In this document: piece after piece, positions 34,005-43,404 of the stretch
Layout of the letters: every line of letters starts with the position of its first letter
Numbering within the stretch: position 1 is the first letter of the stretch
Assembly (NCBI RefSeq): GCF_030433895.1
Contig: NZ_JARUXE010000006.1
Span: 90,951 to 154,950, forward strand
Direction of reading: 5' to 3'
DNA length: 64,000 nt
Origin: Arthrobacter sp. PsM3
Lineage (GTDB): Bacteria > Actinomycetota > Actinomycetes > Actinomycetales > Micrococcaceae
Program-made: the position numbers and the translations under genes
The notes under the pieces: generated by a model
Told to the model about the DNA's origin: nothing
Databases searched by the model: none
What the model saw: only the letters and a program-made list of their open reading frames with translations

Positions 34005-34071
34005 AGCAACGCGGGGTCACATCGCGCCCGTCCTGGACCTCCGGATGGGCGCGATGTGACCCCGCGTTGCT
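34005..34071. repeat. palindromic intergenic repeat, copy 2 (25-bp perfect arms)
   Basis: Arms 34005-34029 and 34047-34071 are perfect reverse complements over 25 bp with a 17-nt loop. The outer part contains the shared core GCGGGGTCAC/GTGACCCCGC, also in copies at 19208-19262 and 39498-39552. It lies between the DeoR gene start and the end of the FAD/Fe-S dehydrogenase gene. Confidence 0.9.
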
Positions 34072-34076
34072 GTGGA

Positions 34077-36902
34077 TTAGCGGGTGAGCTCCTCCAGCAG
34101 CTCCAGCACGTGCCGGTACTGGGCGCCCGTGGCCCGCGTCATACCCAGTTCGCAGGTCCTGTTGCACGAGGCGTGGGCGGCGGCGCCCATCTCCACCACT
34201 TCCGCAGCCTGTTTCGCGGTCGCCGATTCCGTCAGTTCGGGGTGCAGCATGCCCCGGTCGCCGGCGAACGCGCAGCAGCCCCAGTTTTCCGGGATCTCAA
34301 CCCGCTCGGCCACGGCTCCGGCGACGGCACCCAGCGCGTCGTTGAGTCCCATTCGGGTGGACGAACAGGTGGGGTGCAGTGCCAGGGACTCCAGCTTCCC
34401 GTGGCCGGGCAACCTGGGCAGGATCTGTTCAGCGGCGAAGTCCACGGCGTCCACCATGCGCAGGGCCCGCTGCCCTGCCGCGGGTACCTCCGATTCCACG
34501 GCCTGGCGCAGGCCCTCGGTGCAGGAGGAAGCGTCGCACACGATCGGAAGTTCGCCGTCCCGCGTTGCCTCCCGGAGGGCGGCGAGGGTCTTCTCCCGCA
34601 TCGTTGTTTGGCCAGCTGCCATCCCCTTGGAGGACCAGGGCGTACCGCAGCACAGGCCGTCGATCCCGGCCGGCACCAGAAGGGTGAGCCCGGCCCGGGC
34701 ACAGAGCTGTTCGAAGCTGTACTGGACGCCGCCTCCTGCTGCGTCCGGACCTGCTCCTGCGGGTCCGAACATCGTGCCGACACACGCGGGGAAGTAGACG
34801 GCGTCAACATCGCCTGCCGGCGCCGGACGCTTCCGCACCGAACCGCCGCCCGGCAGTTCGGCGGAATACAGCGGCACGGTATCTTTCCCGAGCACTGCCC
34901 GCGCTGCCTTGTTGGGCGGTGCGATGGCGGCGGCCGGGAGCTTGTTGACGACCGTCAGCGCCAGGGACGCGCCCCGGGTGACACCGTCCCAGTGCCTGGC
35001 GGCGGCGTTCCAGGCGCCGTTGGCGAGCGGACCGGCGTCGGCCTTCCGCAGGGTTTTCACGAGCGATCCGGTGTTGATGTCCACCGGGCAGGCGGTCTGG
35101 CACATCCCGTCCGCGGCGCAGGTGTCCACGGACTCGTACTCGTAGTCCTTTTCCAGCTCCTTGACCAGCGCCGTGTCCCCGGCCAGCCGTGCGGATTCGA
35201 TGGCGCGCAGGGTGACGATGCGCTGCCGCGGCGTCAGGGTGATGTCCTTGCTGGGGCACACCGGCTCGCAGTAGCCGCAGGAGACGCAGCGGTCCACTTC
35301 CTCGGCGACGGGCGGCGCCGTCTTGATGTGCCGCAGGTGCGCCAGCGGGTCATCATCCATCAGCACGCCCGGGTTGAGCATGGCGGCGGGGTCGAAAAGC
35401 TGTTTGATGGTGCGCATGACGTCGTAGAGCTCATCGCCGTATTGCCGGCGGACGAACGGTGCCATGACGCGCCCGGTCCCGTGCTCCGCCTTCAGCGAGC
35501 CGCCCTCGGCCAGGACCAGCTCCACCATGTCCTCTGTGAAGGCACTGTAGCGGTCCAGTTCGGGCGCCGTGGCGAAACCGTCCGTGAGCATGAAGTGGAC
35601 GTTTCCATCCTTGGCGTGGCCGAAGATCACGCTGTTGCTGTAGCTGTATTTGTCGAAGAGCCGGATCAGTTCCCGGCAGGTGCGCCCCAGCACGGGGACC
35701 GGGACCACGATGTCTTCCAGCAGCGCGGTGGTGCCCTGGGGGCGCGCTCCGGCGACCGACGCGTAGAGCCCCTTGCGCAACTGCCAGAGCTGGCCACGTT
35801 CCCGGGTGTCGCCGGTGAACCGGGCGGGGGCGGACAGCCCGAGGCCGGGAAGAATGCCCTCGCCGTGGCGCTGGAGTTCCGCCAGCTGCCCGGCGCTGCC
35901 GGCGGAGTACTCCACGAGAAGGGCGGCATGGTCCCTGACTGCCAGATCCTGCACGACGGAGGGAGTTCCCTTGAGCGTCTGGCCCACCTTGAGGGACAGG
36001 GCGTCCATCAGCTCAACGGTGGCTGCCCCGGTCCCGACGAGGGCCGGCAGGGCTGCGTTGGCGGCCTCCAGATCCGGGAACACCAGCAGGCCCGCGGCGG
36101 CGTGCGGGAGCCGCGGGATGGTGCGGAAGACCGCCTCGGCCACGAAACCGAGAGTGCCCTCACTGCCGACGATCAGGTGGGCCATAATGTCCACCGGGCC
36201 CTGGAAGTCCAGCAGGGAGTTCAGGCCGTAGCCCATGGTGTTCTTCATGGAGAACTGCTGCCGGATCCGGCGCACGGAGTCCGCATTATTCCGGACACGC
36301 TCCGCCAGACCGGCCAGGCCTGCGTAGAGTTCCGGCTCGAGGGCACGGAGTTTCCGGTCGGCGTCGGGTGCACCGGTGTCGATCACGGTCCCGGAGGGCA
36401 GCACCACCGTCAGGGATTCCAGGGTTTGGTAGGTGTTGTCCACGGTGCCGCAGTTCATGCCGGAGGAGTTGTTGGCGACGACCCCGCCGATCGTGCACGC
36501 CGCCTCGCTCGCCGGATCAGGACCGAATTTCCGGCCGTAGCGGGCCAGCCTGGCATTAAGCGCCCGCACGGTGACGCCGGGCTGGACACGGACCCGTGCG
36601 CCGTCGTCGAGCACCTCGATGTCCCTGAAGTTGCGGCGAACGTCCACGAGCACACCGTCGGTGACCGCCTGCCCGCTCAGGCTGGTCCCGCCGGAGCGGA
36701 AGGTCAGCGGCACGCCCTGGGCGGCGCTGGCGCGCAGCAGCCCCCCGACGTCGGCGGCGCTCCGGGCCGTGACGACAGCCTGCGGGATCAGCAGGAAGTG
36801 CGAGGCATCATGGGCGTTCGCGTGCAGGTCGATCGCCCGGGTCTTCACCTGGGCGGGATCCTGCACCGCCGAGCGCAGGCCCGCCAGGTCCAGGGGCGCC
36901 AT
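34077..36902 (-). CDS. FAD-binding and Fe-S oxidoreductase (D-lactate dehydrogenase type)
   Basis: A 941-residue fusion. The N-terminal FAD-linked oxidase domain (PCMH fold) has LTFRSGGTSLSGQAV and ASEAACTIGGVVANNSSGMNCG. A C-terminal FAD-linked oxidase domain with HAKDGNVHFML follows. A Fe-S part comes next with two cysteine clusters (CVSCGYCEPVCP and CAADGMCQTACP). The final CCG domains have GLCCGTPWSSKG and NWGCCAFAGDRG. This is the Dld/GlcDF-like architecture of membrane-associated D-2-hydroxyacid dehydrogenases feeding electrons to quinone. It overlaps lactate permease by one base (TGATG), so D-lactate is the likely substrate. Confidence 0.93.
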   Translation of the reverse strand: MAPLDLAGLRSAVQDPAQVKTRAIDLHANAHDASHFLLIPQAVVTARSAADVGGLLRASAAQGVPLTFRSGGTSLSGQAVTDGVLVDVRRNFRDIEVLDDGARVRVQPGVTVRALNARLARYGRKFGPDPASEAACTIGGVVANNSSGMNCGTVDNTYQTLESLTVVLPSGTVIDTGAPDADRKLRALEPELYAGLAGLAERVRNNADSVRRIRQQFSMKNTMGYGLNSLLDFQGPVDIMAHLIVGSEGTLGFVAEAVFRTIPRLPHAAAGLLVFPDLEAANAALPALVGTGAATVELMDALSLKVGQTLKGTPSVVQDLAVRDHAALLVEYSAGSAGQLAELQRHGEGILPGLGLSAPARFTGDTRERGQLWQLRKGLYASVAGARPQGTTALLEDIVVPVPVLGRTCRELIRLFDKYSYSNSVIFGHAKDGNVHFMLTDGFATAPELDRYSAFTEDMVELVLAEGGSLKAEHGTGRVMAPFVRRQYGDELYDVMRTIKQLFDPAAMLNPGVLMDDDPLAHLRHIKTAPPVAEEVDRCVSCGYCEPVCPSKDITLTPRQRIVTLRAIESARLAGDTALVKELEKDYEYESVDTCAADGMCQTACPVDINTGSLVKTLRKADAGPLANGAWNAAARHWDGVTRGASLALTVVNKLPAAAIAPPNKAARAVLGKDTVPLYSAELPGGGSVRKRPAPAGDVDAVYFPACVGTMFGPAGAGPDAAGGGVQYSFEQLCARAGLTLLVPAGIDGLCCGTPWSSKGMAAGQTTMREKTLAALREATRDGELPIVCDASSCTEGLRQAVESEVPAAGQRALRMVDAVDFAAEQILPRLPGHGKLESLALHPTCSSTRMGLNDALGAVAGAVAERVEIPENWGCCAFAGDRGMLHPELTESATAKQAAEVVEMGAAAHASCNRTCELGMTRATGAQYRHVLELLEELTR

Positions 36903-38641
36903 CAGGGAACCATCCAGCCGAGGACGGGGGTGGACTGCAGGAAGATCAGCACGGTGATGAGCGCCAGCAGGCCGAGGCTCCAGCCGATCAGCTTCCGGAA
37001 CAGGGTTCCCTCCGCGCCGTCAAGGCCCACGGCGGCGGCGGCAACGGCCAGGTTCTGCAGCGAGAGCATCTTGCCCATCACTCCGGCGGACGAGTTGGCG
37101 GCGGCCATCAGCACCGGCGACAGGCCGGTCTGGACTGCGGCAGTGGCCTGCAGCTGGCCGAACAGGGAGTTGGAGGACGTGTCGGAGCCGGTGAGGGCGA
37201 CGCCGATCCATCCGATCAGCGGCGAGAGGATGGCGAAGAAGCCGCCCGCGGAAGCCAGCGCGACGCCCAGGGTGGTGGTCTGGCCGGACAGGTTCATCAC
37301 GAAGGACAGCCCCAGGACGGCGGTGACGGTGACAATCGTCCAGCGCAGCTGGACGACGGTGTCCCGGTAGATGCGGAGGGCCTGTGAAGCCGTGATCTTG
37401 TAAAGCGCCATGGTGATCAGCCCGGAAAACAGCAGCAGGGTGCCGGTCGCCTTGAGGTGGTCGAGCTTGAACTTGGTGGCGCCAACCGGCTTGCCGGCCG
37501 CATCGGTGATGTCCAGACCGGGCCAGGCGAACGTCACGCTGCCGACCTGGCCAAGCCAGGTCTTGACGACCGGGATCTGGGCCACAGAGAACACCGCGAT
37601 GATGATCAGGTAGGGGGCGATCGCCATCCAGATCTGCCGGGGTTCGGGCCGGGAGTTGTCGGTCGGCACCGTGGTGCCTGCCGCAGACCCTGACGAAGAG
37701 TGGCGGGCGGCGGTCCCGGCGTCGGCGGATCCGCCGACACGGGCGGCGCTGCCTACCGCGACGGCGGCGTGCGCGGCGTCCGGGGCGTCCGGGGCGCCCT
37801 CAACGGCACCCTCCATGCCGACGATTTCCTTCGGCTGCCACACCTTCAGCATCAGCAGCACGGCCGCCACCGTCACGACGGCGGCGACAACATCGGTGAG
37901 TTCCACGGCGAAGAAGTTGGACGTGACGAACTGGGCCACGCCGAACGCGGCGCCGGCCACGAGGGCCACGGGCCAGGTCTGCTTCACGCCGCGCCGGCCG
38001 TCGACGATGAACACCAGCAGCAGCGGAACGATCAGGGCGATGAACGGCGTCTGGCGCCCGGCCATCGAGGACAGGTCATGCAGCGGCAGGCCGGTGACGC
38101 CATTCAGCGCGATGATGGGCGCGGCCATTGCTCCGAAGGCCACGGGCGCGGTGTTTGCCAGCAGCGAGACCACGGCGGACTTCAGCGGCTTCATGCCGGC
38201 GGCCATCAGCATGGCGGCGGAGATTGCCACCGGGGCGCCGAATCCGGCCAGGGATTCCAGCAGGGCGCCGAAGCAGAAGGCGATCAGGATGGACAGGATC
38301 CTCAGGTCGTTCGAGATGGAACGGATGGTCCGTCCCAGCACTTCGAACCAGGGTGTGGCCACCGTGAGCCGGTAGATCCACAGCGCGTTGACCAGGATCC
38401 ACAGGATGGGGAACAGGCCGTAGAAGATGCCGGCCGCGGTGGCACTCAGGGCCTGGTTCACCGGCATCTGCCAGCCAATAGTGGCCAGCACGAGGGACAG
38501 GGCCAGGCTGGCCAGGGCCGCCTTGGGGGCCTTGACCTTGAAGACGCCCAGCAGGACGAAGAGCAGGATGAGGGGAAGCGCCGCGCAGAGGGCTGAAATC
38601 ATCAGGGACCCGGCAATGGGGTCGAGGATCTGCTGAAACAT
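36902..38641 (-). CDS. lctP: L-lactate permease, LctP family
   Basis: A 579-residue membrane protein from ATG 38641 (MFQQILDPIAGSLMISALCAALP), the usual N-terminus of lactate permeases, with about thirteen helices. Signature segments are ALLESLAGFGAPVAISAAML and, near the end, LTGSDTSSNSLFGQLQ with ANSSAGVMGKM. A long Ala/Gly/Ser-rich hydrophilic insert (about residues 280-345) sits in a cytoplasmic loop. It is first in the operon with the FAD/Fe-S dehydrogenase and is divergent from a GntR regulator; a FadR-type operator lies between them. The longer frame to 38668 is rejected because the ribosome binding site GGAG precedes 38641. Confidence 0.93.
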   Translation of the reverse strand: MFQQILDPIAGSLMISALCAALPLILLFVLLGVFKVKAPKAALASLALSLVLATIGWQMPVNQALSATAAGIFYGLFPILWILVNALWIYRLTVATPWFEVLGRTIRSISNDLRILSILIAFCFGALLESLAGFGAPVAISAAMLMAAGMKPLKSAVVSLLANTAPVAFGAMAAPIIALNGVTGLPLHDLSSMAGRQTPFIALIVPLLLVFIVDGRRGVKQTWPVALVAGAAFGVAQFVTSNFFAVELTDVVAAVVTVAAVLLMLKVWQPKEIVGMEGAVEGAPDAPDAAHAAVAVGSAARVGGSADAGTAARHSSSGSAAGTTVPTDNSRPEPRQIWMAIAPYLIIIAVFSVAQIPVVKTWLGQVGSVTFAWPGLDITDAAGKPVGATKFKLDHLKATGTLLLFSGLITMALYKITASQALRIYRDTVVQLRWTIVTVTAVLGLSFVMNLSGQTTTLGVALASAGGFFAILSPLIGWIGVALTGSDTSSNSLFGQLQATAAVQTGLSPVLMAAANSSAGVMGKMLSLQNLAVAAAAVGLDGAEGTLFRKLIGWSLGLLALITVLIFLQSTPVLGWMVP

Positions 38642-38688
38642 GTGTCTCCAGATTGTGTTAGGCGTCACAACTCCGTGGCGCCCTATGA

Positions 38689-38699
38689 TTGTCTAACAA
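38689..38699. promoter_or_regulatory. FadR/GntR-type operator TTGTCTAACAA
   Basis: TTGTCTAACAA matches the T-N-G-T-N3-A-C-N-A site of FCD-type GntR regulators and lies between lctP and the divergent GntR gene. A second nearby dyad pairs AACAAGT (38695-38701) with ACTTGTT (38722-38728). Confidence 0.65.
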
Positions 38700-38785
38700 G
38701 TACACATGATGGTCAAGAGAGACTTGTTGTCTTGTCTGGCAGGATTGGACGGAAAGCAAGAAATTTTCGCGGGAAAGGAGCCCCG

Positions 38786-39478
38786 GTGGCTGGCCGAATT
38801 GCAGCAGTCTCGATTGTGGAAGCGGTCGCTTCGGATCTGCGGACCCGGATTTTTGCCGGTGAGCTTGGCTCCGGGGAGTCCCTGACGGAATCAGAGGTCG
38901 CCTCCACCTACGACGTGGCCCGGCCGACGGCGAAGGCCTCGATCGAGAAGCTCGTCGCCGAGGGTCTGCTGGACCGGGGGACCCACAAAACCGCACGGGT
39001 GGTCGACCTCGGCCCGGAGTCCGTGCGGGATATTTATCTCGCCCGCGCCTATCTGGAAAGCGAAGTGCTCCGCCGGCTCGCCCGCACCGGGGACGTGCCG
39101 GAAGCGGCGGTGCAGGCCAACCGCGACATCGCGGCGCTGCAGAGCGGCGCTCCGCTCGACGTCATCGAACCGGACATGCGGTTCCACACCAGCCTGATCG
39201 ACGCCGTCGGCAATGAACGCATCAGCCGGATGTACCGCTCCCTCGTGGGCGAAGTGCGGTTGTGCATGGTCCGGGTCCAGTCCCTGCAACTCCTGGACAC
39301 CGCGTTGATCCAGGCCGAACACCAGAGGATCCTCGAACTCATCGAGGCCGGCCAGGGGGAGGCCGCAGCCGCGCTGCTCGACGAGCACCTCGGCCGGGCC
39401 CGGGAACGGCTGGTCGCCGCCATGGGCGGAACCCCCGGCCCGGAAGCCGAACAGCCGTCCGGCCTGCTCCCGCAGTAA
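38786..39478 (+). CDS. GntR-family regulator, FCD subfamily (lactate-operon candidate)
   Basis: The 230-residue protein starts at GTG 38786, chosen because AAAGGAG lies at 38774-38780; the longer frame to 38642 runs through the operator region. The N-terminal winged helix reads IVEAVASDLRTRIFAGELGSGESLTESEVASTYDVARPTAKASIEKLVAEGLL. The C-terminal FCD domain has EPDMRFHTSLIDAVGN with the metal-binding Asp and His, and AEHQRILELIEAG. It is divergent from lctP, so lactate or a similar 2-hydroxyacid is the probable ligand, as for LldR. Confidence 0.9.
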   Translation: MAGRIAAVSIVEAVASDLRTRIFAGELGSGESLTESEVASTYDVARPTAKASIEKLVAEGLLDRGTHKTARVVDLGPESVRDIYLARAYLESEVLRRLARTGDVPEAAVQANRDIAALQSGAPLDVIEPDMRFHTSLIDAVGNERISRMYRSLVGEVRLCMVRVQSLQLLDTALIQAEHQRILELIEAGQGEAAAALLDEHLGRARERLVAAMGGTPGPEAEQPSGLLPQ

Positions 39479-39497
39479 CCCGCCCCACCACCCCAAG

Positions 39498-39552
39498 GCG
39501 GGGTCACTTGGCGCCCATAAACCCCTCGGGAATGGGCGCCAAGTGACCCCGC
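39498..39552. repeat. palindromic intergenic repeat, copy 3 (21-bp perfect arms)
   Basis: GCGGGGTCACTTGGCGCCCA plus one more base at 39498-39518 is the exact reverse complement of 39532-39552, around a 13-nt loop. Weaker pairing (CCACCACC/GGTGGTGG) extends it outward. It fills the 85-bp gap between the convergent GntR and ABC-F genes. Confidence 0.9.
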
Positions 39553-39563
39553 GTTGGTGGTGG

Positions 39564-41246
39564 TCAGCGGACGCGCTCGACGCGCTTTTCGTCCCAGACA
39601 GGCTCGGCTGATTCGTAGACCTTGCCGTCGGAGCCGAAGACGAGGAAGCGGTCGAAGGTCCGGGCGAACCAGCGGTCGTGCGTCACGGCCAGGACGGTCC
39701 CCTCGAAGTGGTCGATGGCGCGTTCCAGCGCCTCGGCCGAGTGCAGGTCCAGGTTGTCCGTGGGCTCGTCGAGCAGCAGCAGGGTGGCGCCGGAGAGCTG
39801 CAGCAGCAGGATCTGGAACCGGGCCTGCTGACCGCCGGAGAGGGATTCGTATTTCTGCTCCGACTGCGGGGCCAGGCCGTACCCGTCCAGGGCACCGGCC
39901 GCCGCCTCGCGCCCCATCCCGGAGCGGTGTTCGTCGCCGCGGTGCAGAATTTCCAGCAGGGATTTGCCGAGCAGGTCGGGCCGGACGTGGGTCTGGGCGA
40001 AGAATCCGGGCCGGATCCGGGCGCCGAGCTTCACCGTGCCCTCGTGCGGGACTTCGGCGATGTCGACGTCGGACACCGGCAGGTGCTCCCGTTCCGGGTC
40101 GGTGCCTCCGGTGGCGAGCAGGCGCAGAAAGTGGCTCTTGCCGGAGCCGTTGGAGCCGAGCACGCCCACGCGGTCGCCGAACCAGACCTCGGTGGAGAAC
40201 GGCTTCATCAGCCCGGTGAGTTCCAGCTTCTGGGCGACGACGGCGCGCTTGGCGGTCCGGCCGCCCTTGAGCCGCATCTGAACGTTCTGCTCGATCGGCA
40301 GCGCCTCGGGCGGGCCGGCTTCGAGGAACTTCGCCAGCCGGGTCTGCGCGGCGTGGTAACGGTTGGCCATGTCCGAGCGGAACGCGGCCTTGTTCTTGTA
40401 CATGTTGACGAGTTCCTTGAGCTTCACGTGCTCCTCGTCCCAGCGCTTCCGGAGCTCCTCGAAACGGGCATTCCGGTCCGCGCGGGCGTCCACGTAGGAA
40501 CCGAAGCCGCCGCCGTGGATCCAGGCGCCGGCGCCGTTGATGCCCGGTTCGAGGGTCACGATGCGGCCCGCGGCGTTGTTTAACAGCTCGCGGTCGTGGC
40601 TGATGAAGAACACGGTCTTTTTCGACTCGTTGAGTTTGGCCTCAAGCCAGCGCTTGCCCGGGACGTCGAGGTAGTTGTCCGGCTCGTCGAGCAGCAGCAG
40701 CTCGTCGGGGCCGGCGAAGAGCGCCTCGAGCACCAGGCGTTTCTGTTCACCGCCGGAGAGGCTCGACGCCGGGCGGTGCTGCGCGCGGTCAAAGGGCAGG
40801 CCCAGGGCCGCCATGCAGACCTCGTCCCAGACGGTCTCGACGTCGTAGCCGCCGGCGTCGCCCCAGTCCACGATCGCCTGGGCGTACTTCATCTGGGTGG
40901 GCTCGTCGTCGTGTTCCATCATCGCCAGTTCCGCTTCGTCCACGGTGCGGGCGGCGGCCGCCAGCGCGGGCGGTGCGGCGGAGATGAGCAGGTCGCGGAC
41001 AGTGGATTCGTCCCGGACCTGGCCCACGAACTGGCGCATGATGCCCATGTTGCCGGAACGTCCAATCACGCCTTCATCGGCGATGAGATCGCCGGAGATG
41101 ATCCGGAACAGGGTCGTCTTGCCGGTTCCGTTGGGGCCGATGAGGGCTGTCTTGGTCCCGTCCGGGACCTTGAAGGTCACGCCGTTGAGCAGCTGGGTGC
41201 CGTCGGAGAGGAAGTAATCGATGTTGGAAACGTCAATATGAGCCAC
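39564..41246 (-). CDS. ABC-F family ATPase (ribosome-associated type)
   Basis: A 560-residue protein with two ATPase domains and no membrane segment. Domain 1 has Walker A GPNGTGKTT, signature LSGGEQKRL and Walker B LLLLDEPDNYLD. Domain 2 has Walker A GSNGSGKSH, LSGGQQARF and LLLLDEPTDNLD. The charged linker between them (ELRKRWDEEHVKLKELVNMYKNKAA) is the ABC-F P-site tRNA interaction motif region. Such proteins act on ribosomes, in antibiotic protection or translation control. Domain 1 has DNYLD in place of the usual TNHLD, and domain 2 has GKSH where GKST/S is normal; both are worth noting but need not abolish activity. No transporter genes are adjacent. Confidence 0.92.
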   Translation of the reverse strand: MAHIDVSNIDYFLSDGTQLLNGVTFKVPDGTKTALIGPNGTGKTTLFRIISGDLIADEGVIGRSGNMGIMRQFVGQVRDESTVRDLLISAAPPALAAAARTVDEAELAMMEHDDEPTQMKYAQAIVDWGDAGGYDVETVWDEVCMAALGLPFDRAQHRPASSLSGGEQKRLVLEALFAGPDELLLLDEPDNYLDVPGKRWLEAKLNESKKTVFFISHDRELLNNAAGRIVTLEPGINGAGAWIHGGGFGSYVDARADRNARFEELRKRWDEEHVKLKELVNMYKNKAAFRSDMANRYHAAQTRLAKFLEAGPPEALPIEQNVQMRLKGGRTAKRAVVAQKLELTGLMKPFSTEVWFGDRVGVLGSNGSGKSHFLRLLATGGTDPEREHLPVSDVDIAEVPHEGTVKLGARIRPGFFAQTHVRPDLLGKSLLEILHRGDEHRSGMGREAAAGALDGYGLAPQSEQKYESLSGGQQARFQILLLQLSGATLLLLDEPTDNLDLHSAEALERAIDHFEGTVLAVTHDRWFARTFDRFLVFGSDGKVYESAEPVWDEKRVERVR

Positions 41247-41290
41247 CCCTCCATTCTCCCACGGACGCTGTCGCGGCCGGTCAGTGCTCC

Positions 41291-43306
41291 TCAGCCCGCG
41301 GCGGTGAGGAACTCCTTCAGGAGCGGCCCGGATACGGTGGCGCCGAGCCCGCCTTCCTCGACGAACACGGCGACGGCGAGGTCCCCGTGAACCGCCACGA
41401 TCCAGGCGTGGGTCTTGGGCGGGTTGTCGGAACCGAACTCCGCAGTTCCGGTCTTGGCGCCGACGGGGGCGCCCGGAACGGACGCCAGGAACCCGGCATG
41501 CCCGCTCGTCACAACGGCGCGCATCATGTCGGCGAGTGCGGCGGCCTCCGCTGCCGTAACCGGCGCCGCGGCGGATGACGCGGGTGCCGGCGGTGCGGAC
41601 GCCGTCGCGTCACCGGACGGCGCGGCAGCCTGTGACGTGCCGGATGTTCCGGTGGCGCCGGGGCTCCCGGTGCCCGGAGAAGTAACGCCCTCGTTTGGAT
41701 TCAACACCAGCTGTGCGGCCACCGGGGCGCCCTTGGCGACGGAGCCCGCCATGACCGCGGCGGACAGCGGGGACAACAGCACCTTCCCCTGGCCGATCAT
41801 CGAGGCCGCGTGCTCGGTCCCCGCGGCCTCGCCCGGAACGGAGCCCAGGAAAGCGGACGCTCCAAGCGAGGGGGCTTCCACCGCGACGCCGAGGGACGTG
41901 GCCGCGGCTTCCAGCTGAGCCTGGCTGACCGTGTCGCGGGCGTTGATGAACGCCGTGTTGCAGGAGTGCGCGAAGGCATCGCGCAAGGTCACGGAGCCCA
42001 GCGAGGAGGCCGGGTAGCCTTCCGCGTTCTTGAAGGTCCGGCCGTCGACGGACAGGGTGGCGGGGCACTCCACGGTGGATTCGGGGGTCATGCCGTTGCG
42101 GATCATTGCCAGGGAGTCCACGATCTTGAAGATGGAACCGGGAGCGTACTGGCCCAGCATGGCGGTGTCATAGCCGTTGCTGCCCGGTCCGGATGCCGCA
42201 GCGAGGACAGCGCCGCTGGAGGGGCGGAGCGCCACGATGGCCGACGCCGGCCCCACCTTTCCCAGGATGCCCTCGGCCAGCTGCTGCAGGCCGGGATCCA
42301 GGGTCGTCTTCAGCGGCGTTCCCACCTTGATTTCGACCTGGAAGAGGGCCCGACGGCCGCCGTTGGGCAAGGTCTGACGTTCCTCGGGTGTGAGGCCTGC
42401 CTTTTCGGCAAAGACCTGGATCCCGTCGCTGCCGCGCAGTTGCGCGTCGTATTGCTGCTGCAGGCCTCCGGTGCCTGTGGTGTCCCCGGCTTTGAGCGTC
42501 CCGTTGGATTTCTCGATCTGTTCGGCATTCGCCTCGGCGGCGGTGCCCAGCAGGGCGCGGGCGAAGGTGCGGGAGGGTGACAGGGGCAGGGAGTCGGGGA
42601 TGGCGCGGGCGCCGGGAATCGCGCCGATCTGGTCATCGGTGATGGTCCGCCCGTCCTCGCGCAGGGTGATGGCGTTAACGAAAGCCTCGGGGCCGGCCGC
42701 CTGGACCTGCTGGGCGTAGGCCGCGGGGTCCACGCCCACCAGCTGGGCCAGCTGGGTGGCGGACGCGGCCGGATCGGACGAAGCCAGCCGGGGTTTGTCG
42801 ATGCCGACGTTCACGACCGGCCGGTAGGTGACCAGCTTGGCATCTCCGGCGCCCAGGATTTCCGCCCGCGCCGGAGACTGGGACTGGGTGCCCAGGATTT
42901 CACCCTCGGCCAGCCCGGGCGCCAGCAGACCAGGGCTCCAGACGGCCAGCCACTTGCCGTCCGACTTCTTGAACTGGGCGGAAGTGGTGTACTTCCACTC
43001 TCCGGAGCCGATCTTCCAGCTGTAGTTCAGCGGGACAGTGGCCATACCAGCGTCCAGCGTCAGCTCGCCGCTGCCCACCGTGGGTTTGACCGGGTCCAGT
43101 GCCTTGAACACCTGCCGAAGCTGTTCAGTGGCCGCACCGGAGTCCTTGCCTTCGAAGGCGACGGGACCGACGTCAAGCGCTGCGACGGCGGAAGCAAGCT
43201 GCTTCGCCGCATCCTGAGCGCCGGCGCGGCCGTCGTCGCAGGCCACCAACGAGACGCCCAGAATGAGACCGATAAGGACAGATGAAAGTTTTGATATGTT
43301 CCCCAC
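41291..43306 (-). CDS. penicillin-binding lipoprotein (MecA/PBP-type transpeptidase)
   Basis: About 671 residues from GTG 43306. A lipoprotein signal (SVLIGLILGVSLVAC) is followed by a MecA-N/NTF2-like domain (about 30-150), a dimerisation domain, and the transpeptidase domain. The catalytic motifs are all present: S-I-F-K with nucleophile Ser391, S-C-N at 448-450, and K-T-G-T at 618-621. It would cross-link peptidoglycan outside the membrane. An Ala/Ser/Thr/Pro-rich insert (about 565-600) sits within the transpeptidase domain. The upstream frame reading into the regulator region is rejected; the ribosome binding site for GTG 43306 is weak. Confidence 0.92.
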   Translation of the reverse strand: MGNISKLSSVLIGLILGVSLVACDDGRAGAQDAAKQLASAVAALDVGPVAFEGKDSGAATEQLRQVFKALDPVKPTVGSGELTLDAGMATVPLNYSWKIGSGEWKYTTSAQFKKSDGKWLAVWSPGLLAPGLAEGEILGTQSQSPARAEILGAGDAKLVTYRPVVNVGIDKPRLASSDPAASATQLAQLVGVDPAAYAQQVQAAGPEAFVNAITLREDGRTITDDQIGAIPGARAIPDSLPLSPSRTFARALLGTAAEANAEQIEKSNGTLKAGDTTGTGGLQQQYDAQLRGSDGIQVFAEKAGLTPEERQTLPNGGRRALFQVEIKVGTPLKTTLDPGLQQLAEGILGKVGPASAIVALRPSSGAVLAAASGPGSNGYDTAMLGQYAPGSIFKIVDSLAMIRNGMTPESTVECPATLSVDGRTFKNAEGYPASSLGSVTLRDAFAHSCNTAFINARDTVSQAQLEAAATSLGVAVEAPSLGASAFLGSVPGEAAGTEHAASMIGQGKVLLSPLSAAVMAGSVAKGAPVAAQLVLNPNEGVTSPGTGSPGATGTSGTSQAAAPSGDATASAPPAPASSAAAPVTAAEAAALADMMRAVVTSGHAGFLASVPGAPVGAKTGTAEFGSDNPPKTHAWIVAVHGDLAVAVFVEEGGLGATVSGPLLKEFLTAAG

Positions 43307-43404
43307 CGCGCCATTATGCCCCGTGACGCGGACATTTTCCTTGTCACAGAGCACCCGCCAGTTGCCCCGGACCTCCTGCCCGGCCTGAGGTTGCCGCCGG
43401 TTGC

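Noticed and set aside
33981..37370. 1129-codon forward open frame opposite the dehydrogenase and permease genes
   Set aside because: It is antisense to two well-recognised genes. It is the usual shadow of high-GC codon use and its translation shows no domain.
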